A DNA stretch of 64,000 nt from Halomonas sp. QHL1 (GCF_001882345.1 NZ_MINL01000001.1:1336352-1400351); one strand, 5' to 3'; numbered from the stretch's first letter, positions 17,666 to 27,372 are shown. Program-made: numbers and translations. The notes: generated by a model from the sequence alone, not told the origin.

Positions 17666-18931
17666 TCGAACAGGCGGCCCACCGGGCTGCCAATCAGGTA
17701 GATCATGGCGATGAAGTTAGTCTCGTTCCGATAGCCACGTGCGCGTGACCGAGCCGCCTGAAACAGACCGTTCATCCCTTCCAGTCTTGCGTTCGTCAGT
17801 CCCGAGTGCCAGCGCCTAACCACGGCTTCCGCGTGCCGCTCAAGTGTCGCCAAGGCCTTTCCCATCGGCTTCAGTAGTGGCTTTTTAGACACCGCCGTTT
17901 GCATGACTTTGAGGTAGTTCGTGATGCGCCACCGAGCCGCTCTGGGCGTTGGGGCCTTCTGGATCCAGCGCAGCTTTTCCTTGATTATCCAGGCGTCGGC
18001 CGTGGCGCTCTGATCGGCTACCAACTCCTGGAGCGCCGCCAACTGTGGAGGTTTCAGATTCTCGTTGTCCAGGTTCTTCAGCAGTGCCCAGCGCAGCGAC
18101 TTAGGGTGTTCCTGCTCGCGGCGCTCTTTCTTGCGTACCTCGTCCAGCCGCTTGGTAAAGGTCTGCACAATATGGAACCAGTCGACCGTTACCTCGGCCT
18201 TGGGAAGGTGCTCGGTGATGCCGCTAAGGAAGGCGGGTGACATGTCGCAGACGACCTCGACCACATTGTCCGTATTGCCGCCATGGGTTGTCAGGAAGGC
18301 ACTAAATGCTTGGATGGCATCCTTGCCGCAGCCTTGAACAGCGAAGATCACCGGTTCCTGCTTGCGCTTCATGTCGAGGAATACCGTGACATAGCGATGG
18401 CCGCGCCGGGACGCGGTTTCGTCCACGCCGACCGCCGCCACCTTGGACAGATCCAGTTCCCCCAGCATTCGGCCCACGTAGTGATGCACGATGCGCCATA
18501 GTCGTTTGTCGGAAATCTCCAACTGGCGGGAGACGGCCAGCACCGGCATCTCCTTGACCAGTGACATGGCCGCTTGCTCAAACAGCAGGGTGAAGTCGCT
18601 GCCCGGCCGCGCCCAGGGCACCTCTATGCGTTTGACGCCATGTTCAGGACACTTCGTGCGAGGCACGCGAGCATGCAGGTAACAGTGATGCTGAAAGAAG
18701 TTCAGATGCCGCCAGGTTTTGTCGGCAAAGTCGTGGGCCTGGCAGGTCTTACCGCACTCCGGACAGGGATAGAGACTGCCTCGCTCCGCCTCGACATAGA
18801 GATCCAGACGGTGGGGCGACACAGAGGTATCCAGGTGCTGGTTCTTGAGGATCCAGGGCGCTTCTAAGCCCAGGCCGAGAGTTAGAATCTGGGTGCCGTC
18901 CATGCCATACCTACTGCCGTTGTGGAGTCCC
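17633..18931 (-). mobile_element. ISL3-family insertion sequence
   Basis: The left end is taken as GGTTCTTCGTCAC at 17633. The right end, read inward on the minus strand, is GGGACTCCACAAC from 18931; the two agree only partly (GGxxCTxC...AC), as is usual for imperfect ISL3 repeats. No 8-bp target duplication is visible (TAATTCAA on the left, TATTCTGG on the right). Genes on both sides are truncated, so a deletion accompanied or followed insertion. It carries one apparently intact transposase gene. Confidence 0.7.
17647..18903 (-). CDS. ISL3-family transposase
   Basis: 418 aa, full length for the family. An N-terminal zinc-binding segment (CPECGKTCQAH ... CPEH) and helix-turn-helix precede the DDE core. 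Catalytic segments are 'AAVGVDETASRRGHRYVTVFLD', 'VEVVCDMSPAF' with 'VDWFHIVQTFTKRLDEVRK', and the C-terminal 'NARLEGMNGLFQAARSRARGYRN'. No frameshift is seen, so the enzyme may still be active. Confidence 0.92.
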   Translation of the reverse strand: MDGTQILTLGLGLEAPWILKNQHLDTSVSPHRLDLYVEAERGSLYPCPECGKTCQAHDFADKTWRHLNFFQHHCYLHARVPRTKCPEHGVKRIEVPWARPGSDFTLLFEQAAMSLVKEMPVLAVSRQLEISDKRLWRIVHHYVGRMLGELDLSKVAAVGVDETASRRGHRYVTVFLDMKRKQEPVIFAVQGCGKDAIQAFSAFLTTHGGNTDNVVEVVCDMSPAFLSGITEHLPKAEVTVDWFHIVQTFTKRLDEVRKKERREQEHPKSLRWALLKNLDNENLKPPQLAALQELVADQSATADAWIIKEKLRWIQKAPTPRAARWRITNYLKVMQTAVSKKPLLKPMGKALATLERHAEAVVRRWHSGLTNARLEGMNGLFQAARSRARGYRNETNFIAMIYLIGSPVGRLFDQAKST

Positions 18932-19636
18932 TATTCTGGCCCAGCTCAGGAGACAAATTCCACACACAACGTCGAAGAGCCTTATTTTTTGGCTCGTGAT
19001 TGCCGTCATCGGTATATTAGCTAAACCGTAATCATCTACGATATTCATCAGCTTTCGATACGATTCAACAGTAGATGCTGCTAGTCCTTTTCTTCGGTGA
19101 GGGCGTAAGCCACGGCTTTGTATTTTATCTTCCATGCACTCCTTCAATGTAGGCCCAACAGCCGTCTTTTTTTGCCTTCTAGCATCTTCTGGGTGTAATC
19201 CCTCGCTAATAGCTTCGCGTACTTCCTTGGCTAATTCTACAGCTTTGTCGCGGCTTATATCTTCGCAGTTAGCTATCTTGTAAGTGCGCTCACTAACACC
19301 TTTTTTGGGCTTGTAAAAGATTACCCAGCTAGTTCGATGCTTAGGCGTTACCCTTATACAGATCTTTGAGTAACCGTCTCTAGTCTCTTGAAATGTAATA
19401 GATTCGTATAAAGTGTATGTGTGCTCTTTGAATTTTATATCACTGCTCAAATTAGCTAGAAATGTCTTGCCAATTTCGGTTTTTACAATCGGATTCTTAG
19501 GATTACCTTCAGGTTTGACGAGGTGCTTAATTGCAGGGTTTTTCTTTTTTTTCTTATTTTGCGTTTTATTCTCAATCCCCGATTCGTCTCCAAATATGCT
19601 TACGCAGAAACTACATAGTTGGAAATATCGTAGCAT
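18911..19636 (-). pseudogene. Tyrosine integrase truncated by the ISL3 element
   Basis: 241 codons. The middle part has an arm-binding domain ('YTLYESITFQETRDGYSKICIRVTPKHRTSWVIFYKP ... VSERTYKIANCEDISRDKAVELAKEVREAISEGLHPEDARRQKK') and the start of a core-binding domain ('LKECMEDKI ... LAASTVESYRKLMNIVDDYGLANIPMTAITSQKI'). It then runs into the IS at about 18932 and ends in IS sequence. The catalytic domain with R-H-R-Y is missing. An N-terminal leader with a KKKKK run makes the start uncertain. It lies ~160 bp from the tRNA-Leu 3' half, the normal place for the integrase of a tRNA-targeted island. Confidence 0.8.
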
Positions 19637-20124
19637 ATTAATGGAGATTCTGCGGTGATATTTTATGCGTTACTATAAATATTCTCAACGTAGAAAAATG
19701 GAAGCAAGCACCTTTTTTGTTTTAATACAGGCATTTATGCCACCACCCTACTTCTCATCTCTCGGTTTTATAACCAGGGGGTTGGTACACCGACAAACTT
19801 AAAATCTCTCGGGGGAAACCCCGTGCCGGTTCAAGTCCGGCTCCGGGCACCATTATCTATTGTTCCTCCTCCCCTCCAGCTTTACCCCCTTTAAACGCTT
19901 AACTTCCTATATTGGTTATCTTTACGCTGCCCTTTGCTGCGCTCTTTTGCGTACCCGAATATCGCGCCTTGACAGCCCGCACACCACTCATTTCTTACCC
20001 CAAAACATCGCTAAACGCTAAGCGCCACGCTATGATGCCTGCCTTCTAACTATTTGCGCTCGGCGAAGCTAGCGACGTTTAGGGTTGGTAATATTTCGGT
20101 CAGTATCAAGGGGGAGCGGGCACT
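19637..20124. other. Island/core junction
   Basis: About 490 bp holding the integrase upstream region, the tRNA-Leu 3' half (listed separately) and the promoter region of nadB. GGGGGAG before the nadB ATG is its ribosome-binding site. Base composition changes to core-like at about 19.86 kb. Confidence 0.6.
19799..19853 (+). other. 3' half of tRNA-Leu(UAA), probable att site
   Basis: From the anticodon loop (CTTAAAA) to CCA the sequence is a good tRNA-Leu: a variable arm CGGGGGAAACCCCG, a T-arm GCCGG-TTCAAGT-CCGGC and an acceptor end TCCGGGCACCA. The bases upstream do not supply the 5' acceptor strand (GCCCGGA) or pair with the anticodon stem. So this is a partial copy starting at the anticodon loop, the usual crossover site of tyrosine integrases. 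It marks the right edge of the island. An intact tRNA-Leu partner is not in the window. Confidence 0.75.
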
Positions 20125-21732
20125 ATGAGCACGCCAACATCCGATGTACTTATCATTGGCGGCGGCGTCGCTGGGTTAACCCTTGCCTTGGAAGTGGCTG
20201 ATCACCGGTCAGTGACGCTGGTTCGTCCTGCGCAAGACGATCAAGGCGCCAGCCGCTGGGCTCAAGGCGGCATCGCCGCCGTGCTCTCGCCGGATGACGA
20301 TCTCGATGCCCATATCAACGACACCTTGGTGGCTGGCGATGGGCTATGTGATATCGAGGCCGTTCGCTTTACCGTTACCCATGGGCCCGCTGCTATCCAG
20401 TGGCTGATTGATAAGGGCGTTCCCTTTACACCCGAGCACGACCCTGCCGCACGCTACCCGTATCACCTAACCCGGGAAGGCGGCCACAACGCACGGCGGA
20501 TTATCCACGCCGATGATGCCACCGGCCGAGCTGTAGTGGACACGCTATTAGACAGCGTTGCCCAGCACCCCAACATAACCCAGCGCAACGATCTAACCGT
20601 GGTTGGCTTGTTACAGGATGCCTACGGTGCCTGCCACGGTGCCTATGGCAGCGATACTAACCACCAGTGGCACTCCCTTACTGCGCGCCACACCGTATTG
20701 GCCACTGGTGGCGCAAGCGGTCTTTACCGTCACACCACCACGCCTGCCCCTAGCAGCGGTGAAGGCATGATGATGGCTGCAGAGCTGGGTGCTCGGCTAA
20801 TGAATCTTGAGTTTCAACAGTTTCACCCCACCTGCCTATTTGATCCCGAAGGCCCGGCGTTTTTGATTAGTGAGGCGGTTCGCGGCGAAGGCGGGCATTT
20901 GCTCAATGAGGCGGGAGGGCGTTTTATGCTGGCGCTGGATAAGCGCGGCGAGCTAGCCCCCAGAGATGTCGTCGCTCGCGCCATTGATGCCGAAATACAG
21001 CGCAGCTCTCTGGGCCATGTGTGGTTAGACATTCGCCATTTAGGTGAACAGGCGATTCACCATCACTTCCCCACTATTCTGGCGCACTGCGCCTCCCGGG
21101 GTATTGATATCACCCAGCAGGCTATTCCCGTGGTGCCAGCCGCCCACTATAGCTGCGGCGGTGTCGCCACCAACCTGCAAGGCGCCACCGACGTTGCCAA
21201 CCTCTATGCCATCGGTGAAACCGCCTGCACGGGGCTGCATGGCGCCAACCGTATGGCCAGCAACTCGCTGCTAGAGTGTTTGGTATTTGCCCGCAGCTGT
21301 GCACAGGCGCTGTTAGCCGACGAGAGACCACACGGCCTAACGACCAGCGGTAGCGAATTTCAGTCCCCGACCCAGACTGCAGCAGCCGCCATCCCTAAAG
21401 CAGTGCTCAGCGATATACGCCAACAAATGCGCACCACCATGAGCCAGCATGTCTCCATTGTGCGCAGCGCAACAGGGCTAAGCACTGCTCTAGAGAACTT
21501 GAAGACACTGCTAAACAGTGTGGAAGAGACTCCGGGGGCTCTGACAGCCCCGGAAGGGAAGCGCTTACACCAGACACTACAGTTAGCAATATTGACAGTT
21601 ATCGCCGCTCAGCAGCGCCATGAATCACGCGGGCTGCATTACTCCACCGACTGGCCCCACCAACTGCCTAAAGCCATTGCCTCTTCGCTTTCGATAAACG
21701 ATTTAACAGTCGCATTAGAAAAAAACCGTTAG
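20125..21732 (+). CDS. nadB: L-aspartate oxidase
   Basis: 535 aa, normal length. Catalyses the FAD-dependent oxidation of L-aspartate to iminoaspartate, the first step of de novo NAD synthesis, in the cytoplasm. The dinucleotide-binding motif is LIIGGGVAGLTLALEVA at residues ~9-25. Family motifs include 'SRWAQGGIAAVL', 'HTVLATGGASGLYRHTT', 'LEFQQFHPT', 'AVRGEGGHLLN', 'PAAHYSCGGVATN' and 'ETACTGLHGANRMASNSLLECLVF'. It is convergent with cptA, the stops meeting at about 21730. Confidence 0.97.
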   Translation: MSTPTSDVLIIGGGVAGLTLALEVADHRSVTLVRPAQDDQGASRWAQGGIAAVLSPDDDLDAHINDTLVAGDGLCDIEAVRFTVTHGPAAIQWLIDKGVPFTPEHDPAARYPYHLTREGGHNARRIIHADDATGRAVVDTLLDSVAQHPNITQRNDLTVVGLLQDAYGACHGAYGSDTNHQWHSLTARHTVLATGGASGLYRHTTTPAPSSGEGMMMAAELGARLMNLEFQQFHPTCLFDPEGPAFLISEAVRGEGGHLLNEAGGRFMLALDKRGELAPRDVVARAIDAEIQRSSLGHVWLDIRHLGEQAIHHHFPTILAHCASRGIDITQQAIPVVPAAHYSCGGVATNLQGATDVANLYAIGETACTGLHGANRMASNSLLECLVFARSCAQALLADERPHGLTTSGSEFQSPTQTAAAAIPKAVLSDIRQQMRTTMSQHVSIVRSATGLSTALENLKTLLNSVEETPGALTAPEGKRLHQTLQLAILTVIAAQQRHESRGLHYSTDWPHQLPKAIASSLSINDLTVALEKNR

Positions 21733-22163
21733 TGCCCAGGACTATGGAACAACTGCCTTACTTCACGCAGGCTTTCTTGAGGCGCACTATCTGGACAGAG
21801 CCAAACCCGCTGTTTACCCACATAAAGCCCTATTAACCAGGGCCCTAAATAATCACAGCGCACCTGATGTGCTTCACCAAGCACCCCGCCTTGCATAAGT
21901 GCGGCCTCTGTTGGCTGTGGTTCGCGCAGCCAACGACCTTGAACTTGTGACGCCGTCGAGGTTAGCGAGAGCACGCCTTTGGGTTGATGAAGATAGCCGC
22001 GCCACATAGCGGCACCGCCTAACACAACTATCGCAACAGCTGCGGGGGTTCCCACAACCCAATAACTTAGCGCCACTACCCCTACAAACAACCCACATTG
22101 GGCTAGCAGCCAAAATCTAGAGGGTACGATAGGCAGAATTATCGGTGGTTTCAGCATGTTCAA
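21729..22163 (-). CDS. CptA/YgfX-family membrane protein
   Basis: 144 aa with one hydrophobic hairpin near the N terminus ('FWLLAQCGLFVGVVALSYWVV' and 'AAVAIVVLGGAAMWRGY') and a C-terminal soluble part. Position directly after sdhE, with a 47-bp overlap, is the standard arrangement of ygfX (cptA). YgfX was reported as the toxin of a pair with SdhE/CptB in E. coli acting on cell shape, but SdhE is better established as an SDH flavinylation factor, so toxin activity here is uncertain. Confidence 0.8.
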   Translation of the reverse strand: MNMLKPPIILPIVPSRFWLLAQCGLFVGVVALSYWVVGTPAAVAIVVLGGAAMWRGYLHQPKGVLSLTSTASQVQGRWLREPQPTEAALMQGGVLGEAHQVRCDYLGPWLIGLYVGKQRVWLCPDSAPQESLREVRQLFHSPGH

Positions 22164-22410
22164 CGATCATTTGTACGATACGGCGCTGGCTAGCCTCCTC
22201 GGGCCAGTCTCGGTGCATCAGCCAGACAAACAGATCCTGATCCTCACCTTCAATAAGCTGCTGGTAGGCCAGTTGATCCGCTTCGCTAAGATGGTCAAAA
22301 CGCTGTTCAAGAAATGGGATAAGCAGCAGATCAAGCTCCCACATGCCGCGCCGGGAGTGCCAGTAAAGCCGTTTGCGCAAAATGGCCGCTGGGGAATTGT
22401 CGTCGTTCAA
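22117..22410 (-). CDS. sdhE: Succinate dehydrogenase assembly factor 2 (FAD assembly factor SdhE)
   Basis: 97 aa from a TTG at 22410 with GGAG upstream; this length suits the family (~80-95 aa). An ATG at 22482 would add 24 unusual residues. The hallmark RGxxE motif is present in 'RKRLYWHSRRGMWELDLLLIPFLE', followed by 'QLIEGEDQDLFVWLM'. SdhE promotes covalent FAD attachment to the flavoprotein subunit of succinate dehydrogenase. It overlaps the downstream cptA-like gene. Confidence 0.92.
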   Translation of the reverse strand: MNDDNSPAAILRKRLYWHSRRGMWELDLLLIPFLEQRFDHLSEADQLAYQQLIEGEDQDLFVWLMHRDWPEEASQRRIVQMIVEHAETTDNSAYRTL

Positions 22411-22616
22411 CGTCAGCCGCTCCGATCTAAGAAATGAACACCCAGTATACCTAAGCTGTGGGGTCGCGCCAGAGCGCTCCATCGCCTATGCTGTTAATGA
22501 GTCTAGAACCTTGTTTTATCTGAATTGTTTTATACTGAATTGCGCAGTATGCTGAATTTGATGTTAGTGAGGTCGAGAGCGCGTCACGGCCTTCAATGTT
22601 CGCAGGGAGCCAACCG

Positions 22617-22913
22617 ATGACTAAATCAGAATTAATCGAACAAATTGCGATGCGTCAGCCGGAGTTGTCCGCCAAAGATGTTGAAACGGCGGTGCGTATT
22701 ATCCTGGACGATATGACGGATTCTCTTTCTAGCGGTGGTCGCGTTGAGATCCGTGGTTTCGGCAGTTTTTCACTGCACTACCGGGAGCCGCGGGTAGGGC
22801 GCAATCCAAAAACAGGCGACGCAGTTGATCTGGAAGGCAAGTATGTGCCGCACTTCAAGCCTGGTAAGGAGCTACGCGAGCAGGTAGACGCTAGTCGAGC
22901 ACTCGGCTACTAA
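22617..22913 (+). CDS. ihfB: Integration host factor subunit beta
   Basis: 98 aa from the ATG at 22617 ([10 protein letters not shown]), preceded by GGGAG; an in-frame start 21 bp upstream is less likely. The HU/IHF fold motifs '[28 protein letters not shown]' and '[14 protein letters not shown]' are clear. The RNPKTG hairpin is the DNA-bending arm. IHF bends DNA as a heterodimer with IhfA. Unlike in many Gammaproteobacteria, rpsA is not visible immediately upstream; lapAB follow. Confidence 0.95.
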   Translation: MTKSELIEQIAMRQPELSAKDVETAVRIILDDMTDSLSSGGRVEIRGFGSFSLHYREPRVGRNPKTGDAVDLEGKYVPHFKPGKELREQVDASRALGY

Positions 22914-23002
22914 AATGCGACTATTAATTTCTGCGGGATGACGTCGCCGCTCGAGTCGTACACAATAGCGCTACCGTGAACGTCACAGACTAGGAAACTC
23001 AC

Positions 23003-23308
23003 ATGCGTTGGATCAAAGGGCTGATTTTAGCCGTTATTTTGCTGATAGTAGTGCTGGTAGGTATTTTGTTTGCCGTTAATAATCAGCAAACCATTGCCTT
23101 AAACCTTATTTGGCTGGAGCTACCAGCGGTATCGCTCTCTGTTTGGCTGCTCGCGACATTGGTGTTTGGCGTCTTACTGGGCATGCTCGCCATGCTAGGC
23201 GTCTACGTGCGATTAAAAGCAACCCTGGCCCGCAGTGAGCGACACAATAAGCAACAGCGTAAAGAGCTCGATAACCTGCGCACCCGGGAGTTTAAGGAAC
23301 TGGCATAA
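23003..23308 (+). CDS. lapA: Lipopolysaccharide assembly protein LapA
   Basis: 101 aa. Two hydrophobic segments near the N terminus ('LILAVILLIVVLVGILFAVNNQQTI' and 'VSLSVWLLATLVFGVLLGMLAML') followed by a basic coiled coil ('RLKATLARSERHNKQQRKELDNLRTREF'). This is the LapA (DUF1049) layout. The stop codon touches the lapB start, so the two are translationally coupled. LapA/LapB control LPS synthesis through LpxC turnover in the inner membrane. Confidence 0.92.
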   Translation: MRWIKGLILAVILLIVVLVGILFAVNNQQTIALNLIWLELPAVSLSVWLLATLVFGVLLGMLAMLGVYVRLKATLARSERHNKQQRKELDNLRTREFKELA

Positions 23309-24514
23309 ATGCTGGATGTCGCGCTGCTAAGCGTACTGTTGGTCGCCATTGCCATTGGTTACGGGTTAGGTTATCGCCAAGCCGGACGCCGCCGACATCG
23401 TTCCCAACCGCCCGCGACCTCGTCGCAGGCGCTCTCCCGGGATTACTTTGTCGGGCTTAACTACCTGCTAAATGAGCAGCCCGACGAAGCGATTAATACG
23501 TTTATCAACGTGCTTGCGGTCAACAGCGACACGGTTCATACCCATATCGCCCTCGGCAAACTGTTTCGCGCCCGCGGCGAGGCCGACAAAGCGGTCAGCA
23601 TTCACCAAAATCTGCTAGCACGACCCTCTCTTTCCCAGCACACCAACGAACAAATCCAGCTAGAGCTTGCCCGGGACTTTATGGCCCTCGGTGTTCATGA
23701 TCGCGCACAGCGGCTACTCGATACGCTGTTGGAACACAGCAGAGATGATGATCACCGCTATGCGGCTAAGCAGCTGCTCATTGATTTATTAGAGCGCGAA
23801 AAAGCGTGGCAGCAAGCCGTCGACGTTATCCAACCGCTGCTTAAACAGTATCCTAAGATGCGTCGCCCCGCTGCTCATTGGCTATGCGAGCTGGCGTTAG
23901 AGGAAATCAACCAAGCCAGTCGGCCAATGGCGAAAAAGCACCTCAAGAAAGCCCTGCAACTGGATGAAAAATGCGTTCGCGCCACCCTGCTGCTGGCCGA
24001 ATTAGAGATGGACAACGGACACTATGCTCGCGCTATTGAGCGATTAGACAACATCCCAGGGCAAGAGCTAGCGCACATTCCCACTATGCTACCTGCCCTC
24101 AAGCACGCCTATTTGCGCAAAAATGATGAAGCGGGTTACGAAGCCCACCTATATCGGCTACTTGAGCAAGCGCCTTACACCAGTACTATTATTGCCCTGG
24201 GGCAGCTCGTTCATCGGCGTGAAGGCGTCGACAAAGCGATTGAGTTGATCGGCGAACGTCTGCGCGCCATGCCGAGCTTAGGCGGGCTGGATTATTTGAT
24301 CGATCTATATATTGAAAGCCAGCGGCTTAGCGGAAAACCTTCCCCGGATACGCGCCTGCTACTGCTAAAACATCATACCGATGCGCTGCTGCTTAACCGT
24401 ACGCGTCATCGCTGCCAACGCTGTGGCTTTGCCAGCGACGCATTACAGTGGCAGTGCCCCAGTTGCCGCTTCTGGGGTACGATCAAGCCGGTCATTGGCG
24501 TCGAGGGCGAATAG
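23309..24514 (+). CDS. lapB: Lipopolysaccharide assembly protein LapB (YciM)
   Basis: 401 aa. An N-terminal membrane anchor ('MLDVALLSVLLVAIAIGYGLGYR') precedes TPR repeats ('DYFVGLNYLLNEQPDEAINTFINVLAVNSDTV...'). The C-terminal rubredoxin-type metal site CQRCGF...CPSCRFWG is intact. LapB adapts LpxC to FtsH for degradation in E. coli. The ATG follows the lapA stop directly. Confidence 0.95.
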   Translation: MLDVALLSVLLVAIAIGYGLGYRQAGRRRHRSQPPATSSQALSRDYFVGLNYLLNEQPDEAINTFINVLAVNSDTVHTHIALGKLFRARGEADKAVSIHQNLLARPSLSQHTNEQIQLELARDFMALGVHDRAQRLLDTLLEHSRDDDHRYAAKQLLIDLLEREKAWQQAVDVIQPLLKQYPKMRRPAAHWLCELALEEINQASRPMAKKHLKKALQLDEKCVRATLLLAELEMDNGHYARAIERLDNIPGQELAHIPTMLPALKHAYLRKNDEAGYEAHLYRLLEQAPYTSTIIALGQLVHRREGVDKAIELIGERLRAMPSLGGLDYLIDLYIESQRLSGKPSPDTRLLLLKHHTDALLLNRTRHRCQRCGFASDALQWQCPSCRFWGTIKPVIGVEGE

Positions 24515-24533
24515 TTTCGCCAAGCAGAGGTAT

Positions 24534-25235
24534 TCAGCGAGCCTCTAATTCCGCCTCAATCGCCTCAAGCGCTACCATGGGGTCATCAGCCTGAGTAACG
24601 GGGCGACCGATTACCAGGTGGCTACTTCCCGCCGTAATGGCCTCGCTGGGGCTCATCGTTCGCTGCTGGTCATTAGCAACTGCAAAGCTAGGCCGAATAC
24701 CGGGGGTAACCTTCAAGAACGACTCACCGCATAGCGTTTTGATCCGCGCAGACTCCTGTGCCGAGCAGACCACCCCTTGCAAGCCACTCTGCTTCGCCAG
24801 CAGCGCTAAGTGCTCTACGTGCTCGGCCAGCGGGGCCTTGATACCTAACTCTGCCAAGTCGTCGGCCTGCATACTGGTCAATACGGTAACGGCGATTAAA
24901 TGGGTCGTTAGGGCGTGTTGATCCAGACGTTGAACAGCTGCTTCCATCATCCGGCGCCCGCCGCTGGCATGTACGTTGACCATCCACACGCCTTGCTCTG
25001 CCGCCGCCTGCACTGCGCTGGCAACGGTATTGGGAATATCGTGAAATTTAAGATCCAGAAATACTTCAAACCCGCGCCCATGGAGCGCCTCAAGCACCGC
25101 AGGGCCGCTGCGGGTAAACAGCTCTTTACCTACTTTCACACGGCATCGGGCGGGATCCAACTGATCAGCCATGCAAAGCGCGGCGTCTAGCGACGGGTAA
25201 TCAAGGGCAATAATAATCGGGGAATCGGTGGCCAC
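24534..25235 (-). CDS. pyrF: Orotidine 5'-phosphate decarboxylase
   Basis: 233 aa, family-typical. Converts OMP to UMP, the last step of pyrimidine synthesis. The active-site motif [11 protein letters not shown] (Asp-Lys-x-x-x-Asp) is at residues ~61-71, and phosphate-binding 'VTPGIRP' and '[14 protein letters not shown]' follow. Convergent with lapB, 20 bp apart. In many relatives pyrF follows lapAB on the same strand; here it is inverted. Confidence 0.97.
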   Translation of the reverse strand: MATDSPIIIALDYPSLDAALCMADQLDPARCRVKVGKELFTRSGPAVLEALHGRGFEVFLDLKFHDIPNTVASAVQAAAEQGVWMVNVHASGGRRMMEAAVQRLDQHALTTHLIAVTVLTSMQADDLAELGIKAPLAEHVEHLALLAKQSGLQGVVCSAQESARIKTLCGESFLKVTPGIRPSFAVANDQQRTMSPSEAITAGSSHLVIGRPVTQADDPMVALEAIEAELEAR

Positions 25236-25514
25236 AACGTTGCTCCAAATACGTTTTGTCCATTATATCAGCCTCTCCCTACTCCTCGCGCCCCCGCATG
25301 CAAGCTGCATGTAAGCCATTTGCCATATGTCCGTCGTTAAAAACTTACAACTGCTGTCATAGATCTCTTACAGAAACACGTTTTCAATAAAGCTAAGTTA
25401 GTAATGCATTGGCGTTTAACTTGCTCATTATTAACTCGGGCACTTGTAAAAACCTCTACGCAACACCGCCTGTGCAATCCAAGTAACCTAACGTTATTAA
25501 AAGGATCATTGCAG

Positions 25515-25796
25515 ATGAACATGACACTTAAAGGGATATTGGCCGCACTACTTCTTAGCATTAGCTTAGGGTTTTCCAGTGGTGTGCTGGCCCAAGAGGT
25601 AGCCCCGATTAACGTCAATACTGCCGATGCGGAACTGCTAGCCGAACTACCGGGGATTGGCCCCAGTCGAGCCGACGCGATCATTGAAGAGCGCGAAGCC
25701 AATGGCGCCTTTGAAAGCGCTGCAGATCTTGAGCGCGTCAATGGCATTGGCCCTGCCACCGTTGACCGGATGCGCGATCAAGTGATATTTGAATAG
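25515..25796 (+). CDS. Secreted ComEA-like helix-hairpin-helix protein
   Basis: 93 aa from the ATG at 25515, preceded by AAAGGA. A signal peptide (MNMTLKGILAALLLSISLGFSSGVLA, cleavage before QEV) is followed by two HhH units: 'INVNTADAELLAELPGIGPSRADAIIEEREANG' and 'LERVNGIGPATVDRMRDQV'. ComEA binds incoming DNA in the periplasm during natural transformation; short one-domain relatives like this are common in Gammaproteobacteria and not all are linked to competence. Confidence 0.9.
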   Translation: MNMTLKGILAALLLSISLGFSSGVLAQEVAPINVNTADAELLAELPGIGPSRADAIIEEREANGAFESAADLERVNGIGPATVDRMRDQVIFE

Positions 25797-25827
25797 CCTC
25801 ATTGGAAAACACTTCTTCCGGTAACCG

Positions 25828-25865
25828 CCACAATGCCCGGTGTGTATAAGCACCAGGCATTGTGG
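25828..25865. terminator. Bidirectional hairpin between the HhH gene and prpD
   Basis: Arms CCACAATGCC and GGCATTGTGG with an inner GGTG/CACC pair between two convergent genes. There is no long T-run on either side, so termination strength is uncertain. Confidence 0.55.
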
Positions 25866-25875
25866 ATAGCACGCT

Positions 25876-27372
25876 TTAAATCATCCACATATCCATAAAT
25901 TTGTGTACTGGCAACGCTTCAAGCGTTGACTGCTGGCTGCATATTTCGGCAATTGCTTGGCAACGACTTATCGGAAAGCGGGTTGCCAGATTGCGCTCAA
26001 ACTTTTCAACCAATAGCGGCATTCCCTCTTCCCGACGACGTCGATGGCCTACCGGATACTCCACGACGACTTTATCGGTCGCACTCCCATCGCTGAAAAA
26101 CACCTGCACTGCATTTGCAATGGAGCGCTGTTCAGGATCATGGTACGCCGCCGAATACTCGGCGTTTTCTTCTACCACCATCTTATTACGCAGCTCATCT
26201 ATCAGCGGATGCTCCACGTGAAAGCTATCTTCATAGTGCTCAGCGGTAAGCGAACCAAAGATAAGCGGCACCGCTGTCATGTATTGCAGGCAGTGGTCGC
26301 GATCGGCAGGATTAGCGAGTGCGCCGGTTTTGGAAATAATCCGAATAGCCGAATCGTGGGTGGTGAGTACGATCTTATCGATCTCGGCTAAGCGATCCTT
26401 CACCTGCGGGTGGAGCGTCACGGCGGCTTCGCAGGCGGTCTGGGCGTGAAATTCAGCCGGGAAGGAGATCTTAAACAGTATGTTCTCCATCACGTAGCTG
26501 CCAAACTCACGCTGAAAGCGCAAGCGGCGCTCTGCTTCTGGCTTGAGGCTTAAATCTTTATTGGCGTGGCTAAACAGCACATCATAGAAGCCCCATTGGG
26601 GCGCCGACAGCGCGCTGGGAATACCCATTTCACCGCGCAGGGCGATATCCGCTAAACGCACGCCTCTTGAAGTTGCATCGCCTGCGGCCCAGCTTTTCCG
26701 CGAACCAGCGTTGGGCGCATGACGATAGGTACGCAGGCTCTGGCCATCCACCCAGGCGTGGGAGAGCGCCGAAAGCAACTGCTCGCGATTGGCGCCCAAC
26801 AGCTTGGCGGCCACCGCCGTAGACGCGACTTTCACCAGCACCACGTGATCGAGGCCAACGCGATTGAAGCTATTCTCCAGCGCCAGCACGCCCTGAATCT
26901 CATGGGCCATGATCATGGCGTTGAGCACATCGCGCATCACCAGGGGCGCTTCGCCTTGAGCGACCCGTTGCTGGGAAAGATGGTCGGCAACGGCGAGTAT
27001 CCCTCCAAGATTATCGGAGGGGTGGCCCCACTCGGCGGCAAGCCAGGTGTCGTTATAATCCAACCAGCGGATAATACAGCCGATATCCCACGCCGCCTTA
27101 ACTGGGTCGAGGCGTAGCGAAGTGCCCGGCACTCGCGCGCCAAACGGCACTAAAGTGCCTTCCACTATCGGCCCAAGATGCTTGGTACATTCAGGGAAAC
27201 GTAGCGCCAACAGGCCGCAGCCGAGCGTATCCATTAAGCAGTAGCGGGCGGTTTCCAATGCCTCATCGGACGCCACCTGATAATTGAGTACGTAGTCGGC
27301 AATAGCCTGTAACTCAGGGTCATAATCCGGGCGTTCGTTGGCTTCGGATGTGGCGGACGATCTAGAAGACAT
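25876..27372 (-). CDS. prpD: 2-methylcitrate dehydratase, iron-sulfur independent
   Basis: 498 aa. PrpD/MmgE-family dehydratase that converts 2-methylcitrate to 2-methyl-cis-aconitate. Conserved segments are '[19 protein letters not shown]', '[30 protein letters not shown]', '[19 protein letters not shown]', '[20 protein letters not shown]' and '[16 protein letters not shown]'. It is the last gene of the prp cluster, after prpF with a 54-bp gap. AcnD plus PrpF in the same operon can do the same overall step, so the two routes are redundant. Confidence 0.95.
   Translation of the reverse strand: MSSRSSATSEANERPDYDPELQAIADYVLNYQVASDEALETARYCLMDTLGCGLLALRFPECTKHLGPIVEGTLVPFGARVPGTSLRLDPVKAAWDIGCIIRWLDYNDTWLAAEWGHPSDNLGGILAVADHLSQQRVAQGEAPLVMRDVLNAMIMAHEIQGVLALENSFNRVGLDHVVLVKVASTAVAAKLLGANREQLLSALSHAWVDGQSLRTYRHAPNAGSRKSWAAGDATSRGVRLADIALRGEMGIPSALSAPQWGFYDVLFSHANKDLSLKPEAERRLRFQREFGSYVMENILFKISFPAEFHAQTACEAAVTLHPQVKDRLAEIDKIVLTTHDSAIRIISKTGALANPADRDHCLQYMTAVPLIFGSLTAEHYEDSFHVEHPLIDELRNKMVVEENAEYSAAYHDPEQRSIANAVQVFFSDGSATDKVVVEYPVGHRRRREEGMPLLVEKFERNLATRFPISRCQAIAEICSQQSTLEALPVHKFMDMWMI

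Noticed and set aside
19765..19853. Complete tRNA-Leu gene
   Set aside because: The 5' acceptor strand and the 5' side of the anticodon stem do not pair with the well-formed 3' half.
21729..22410. SdhE-CptA as a toxin-antitoxin system
   Set aside because: SdhE is better explained as the SDH flavinylation factor; toxin activity of the membrane partner cannot be inferred from sequence.
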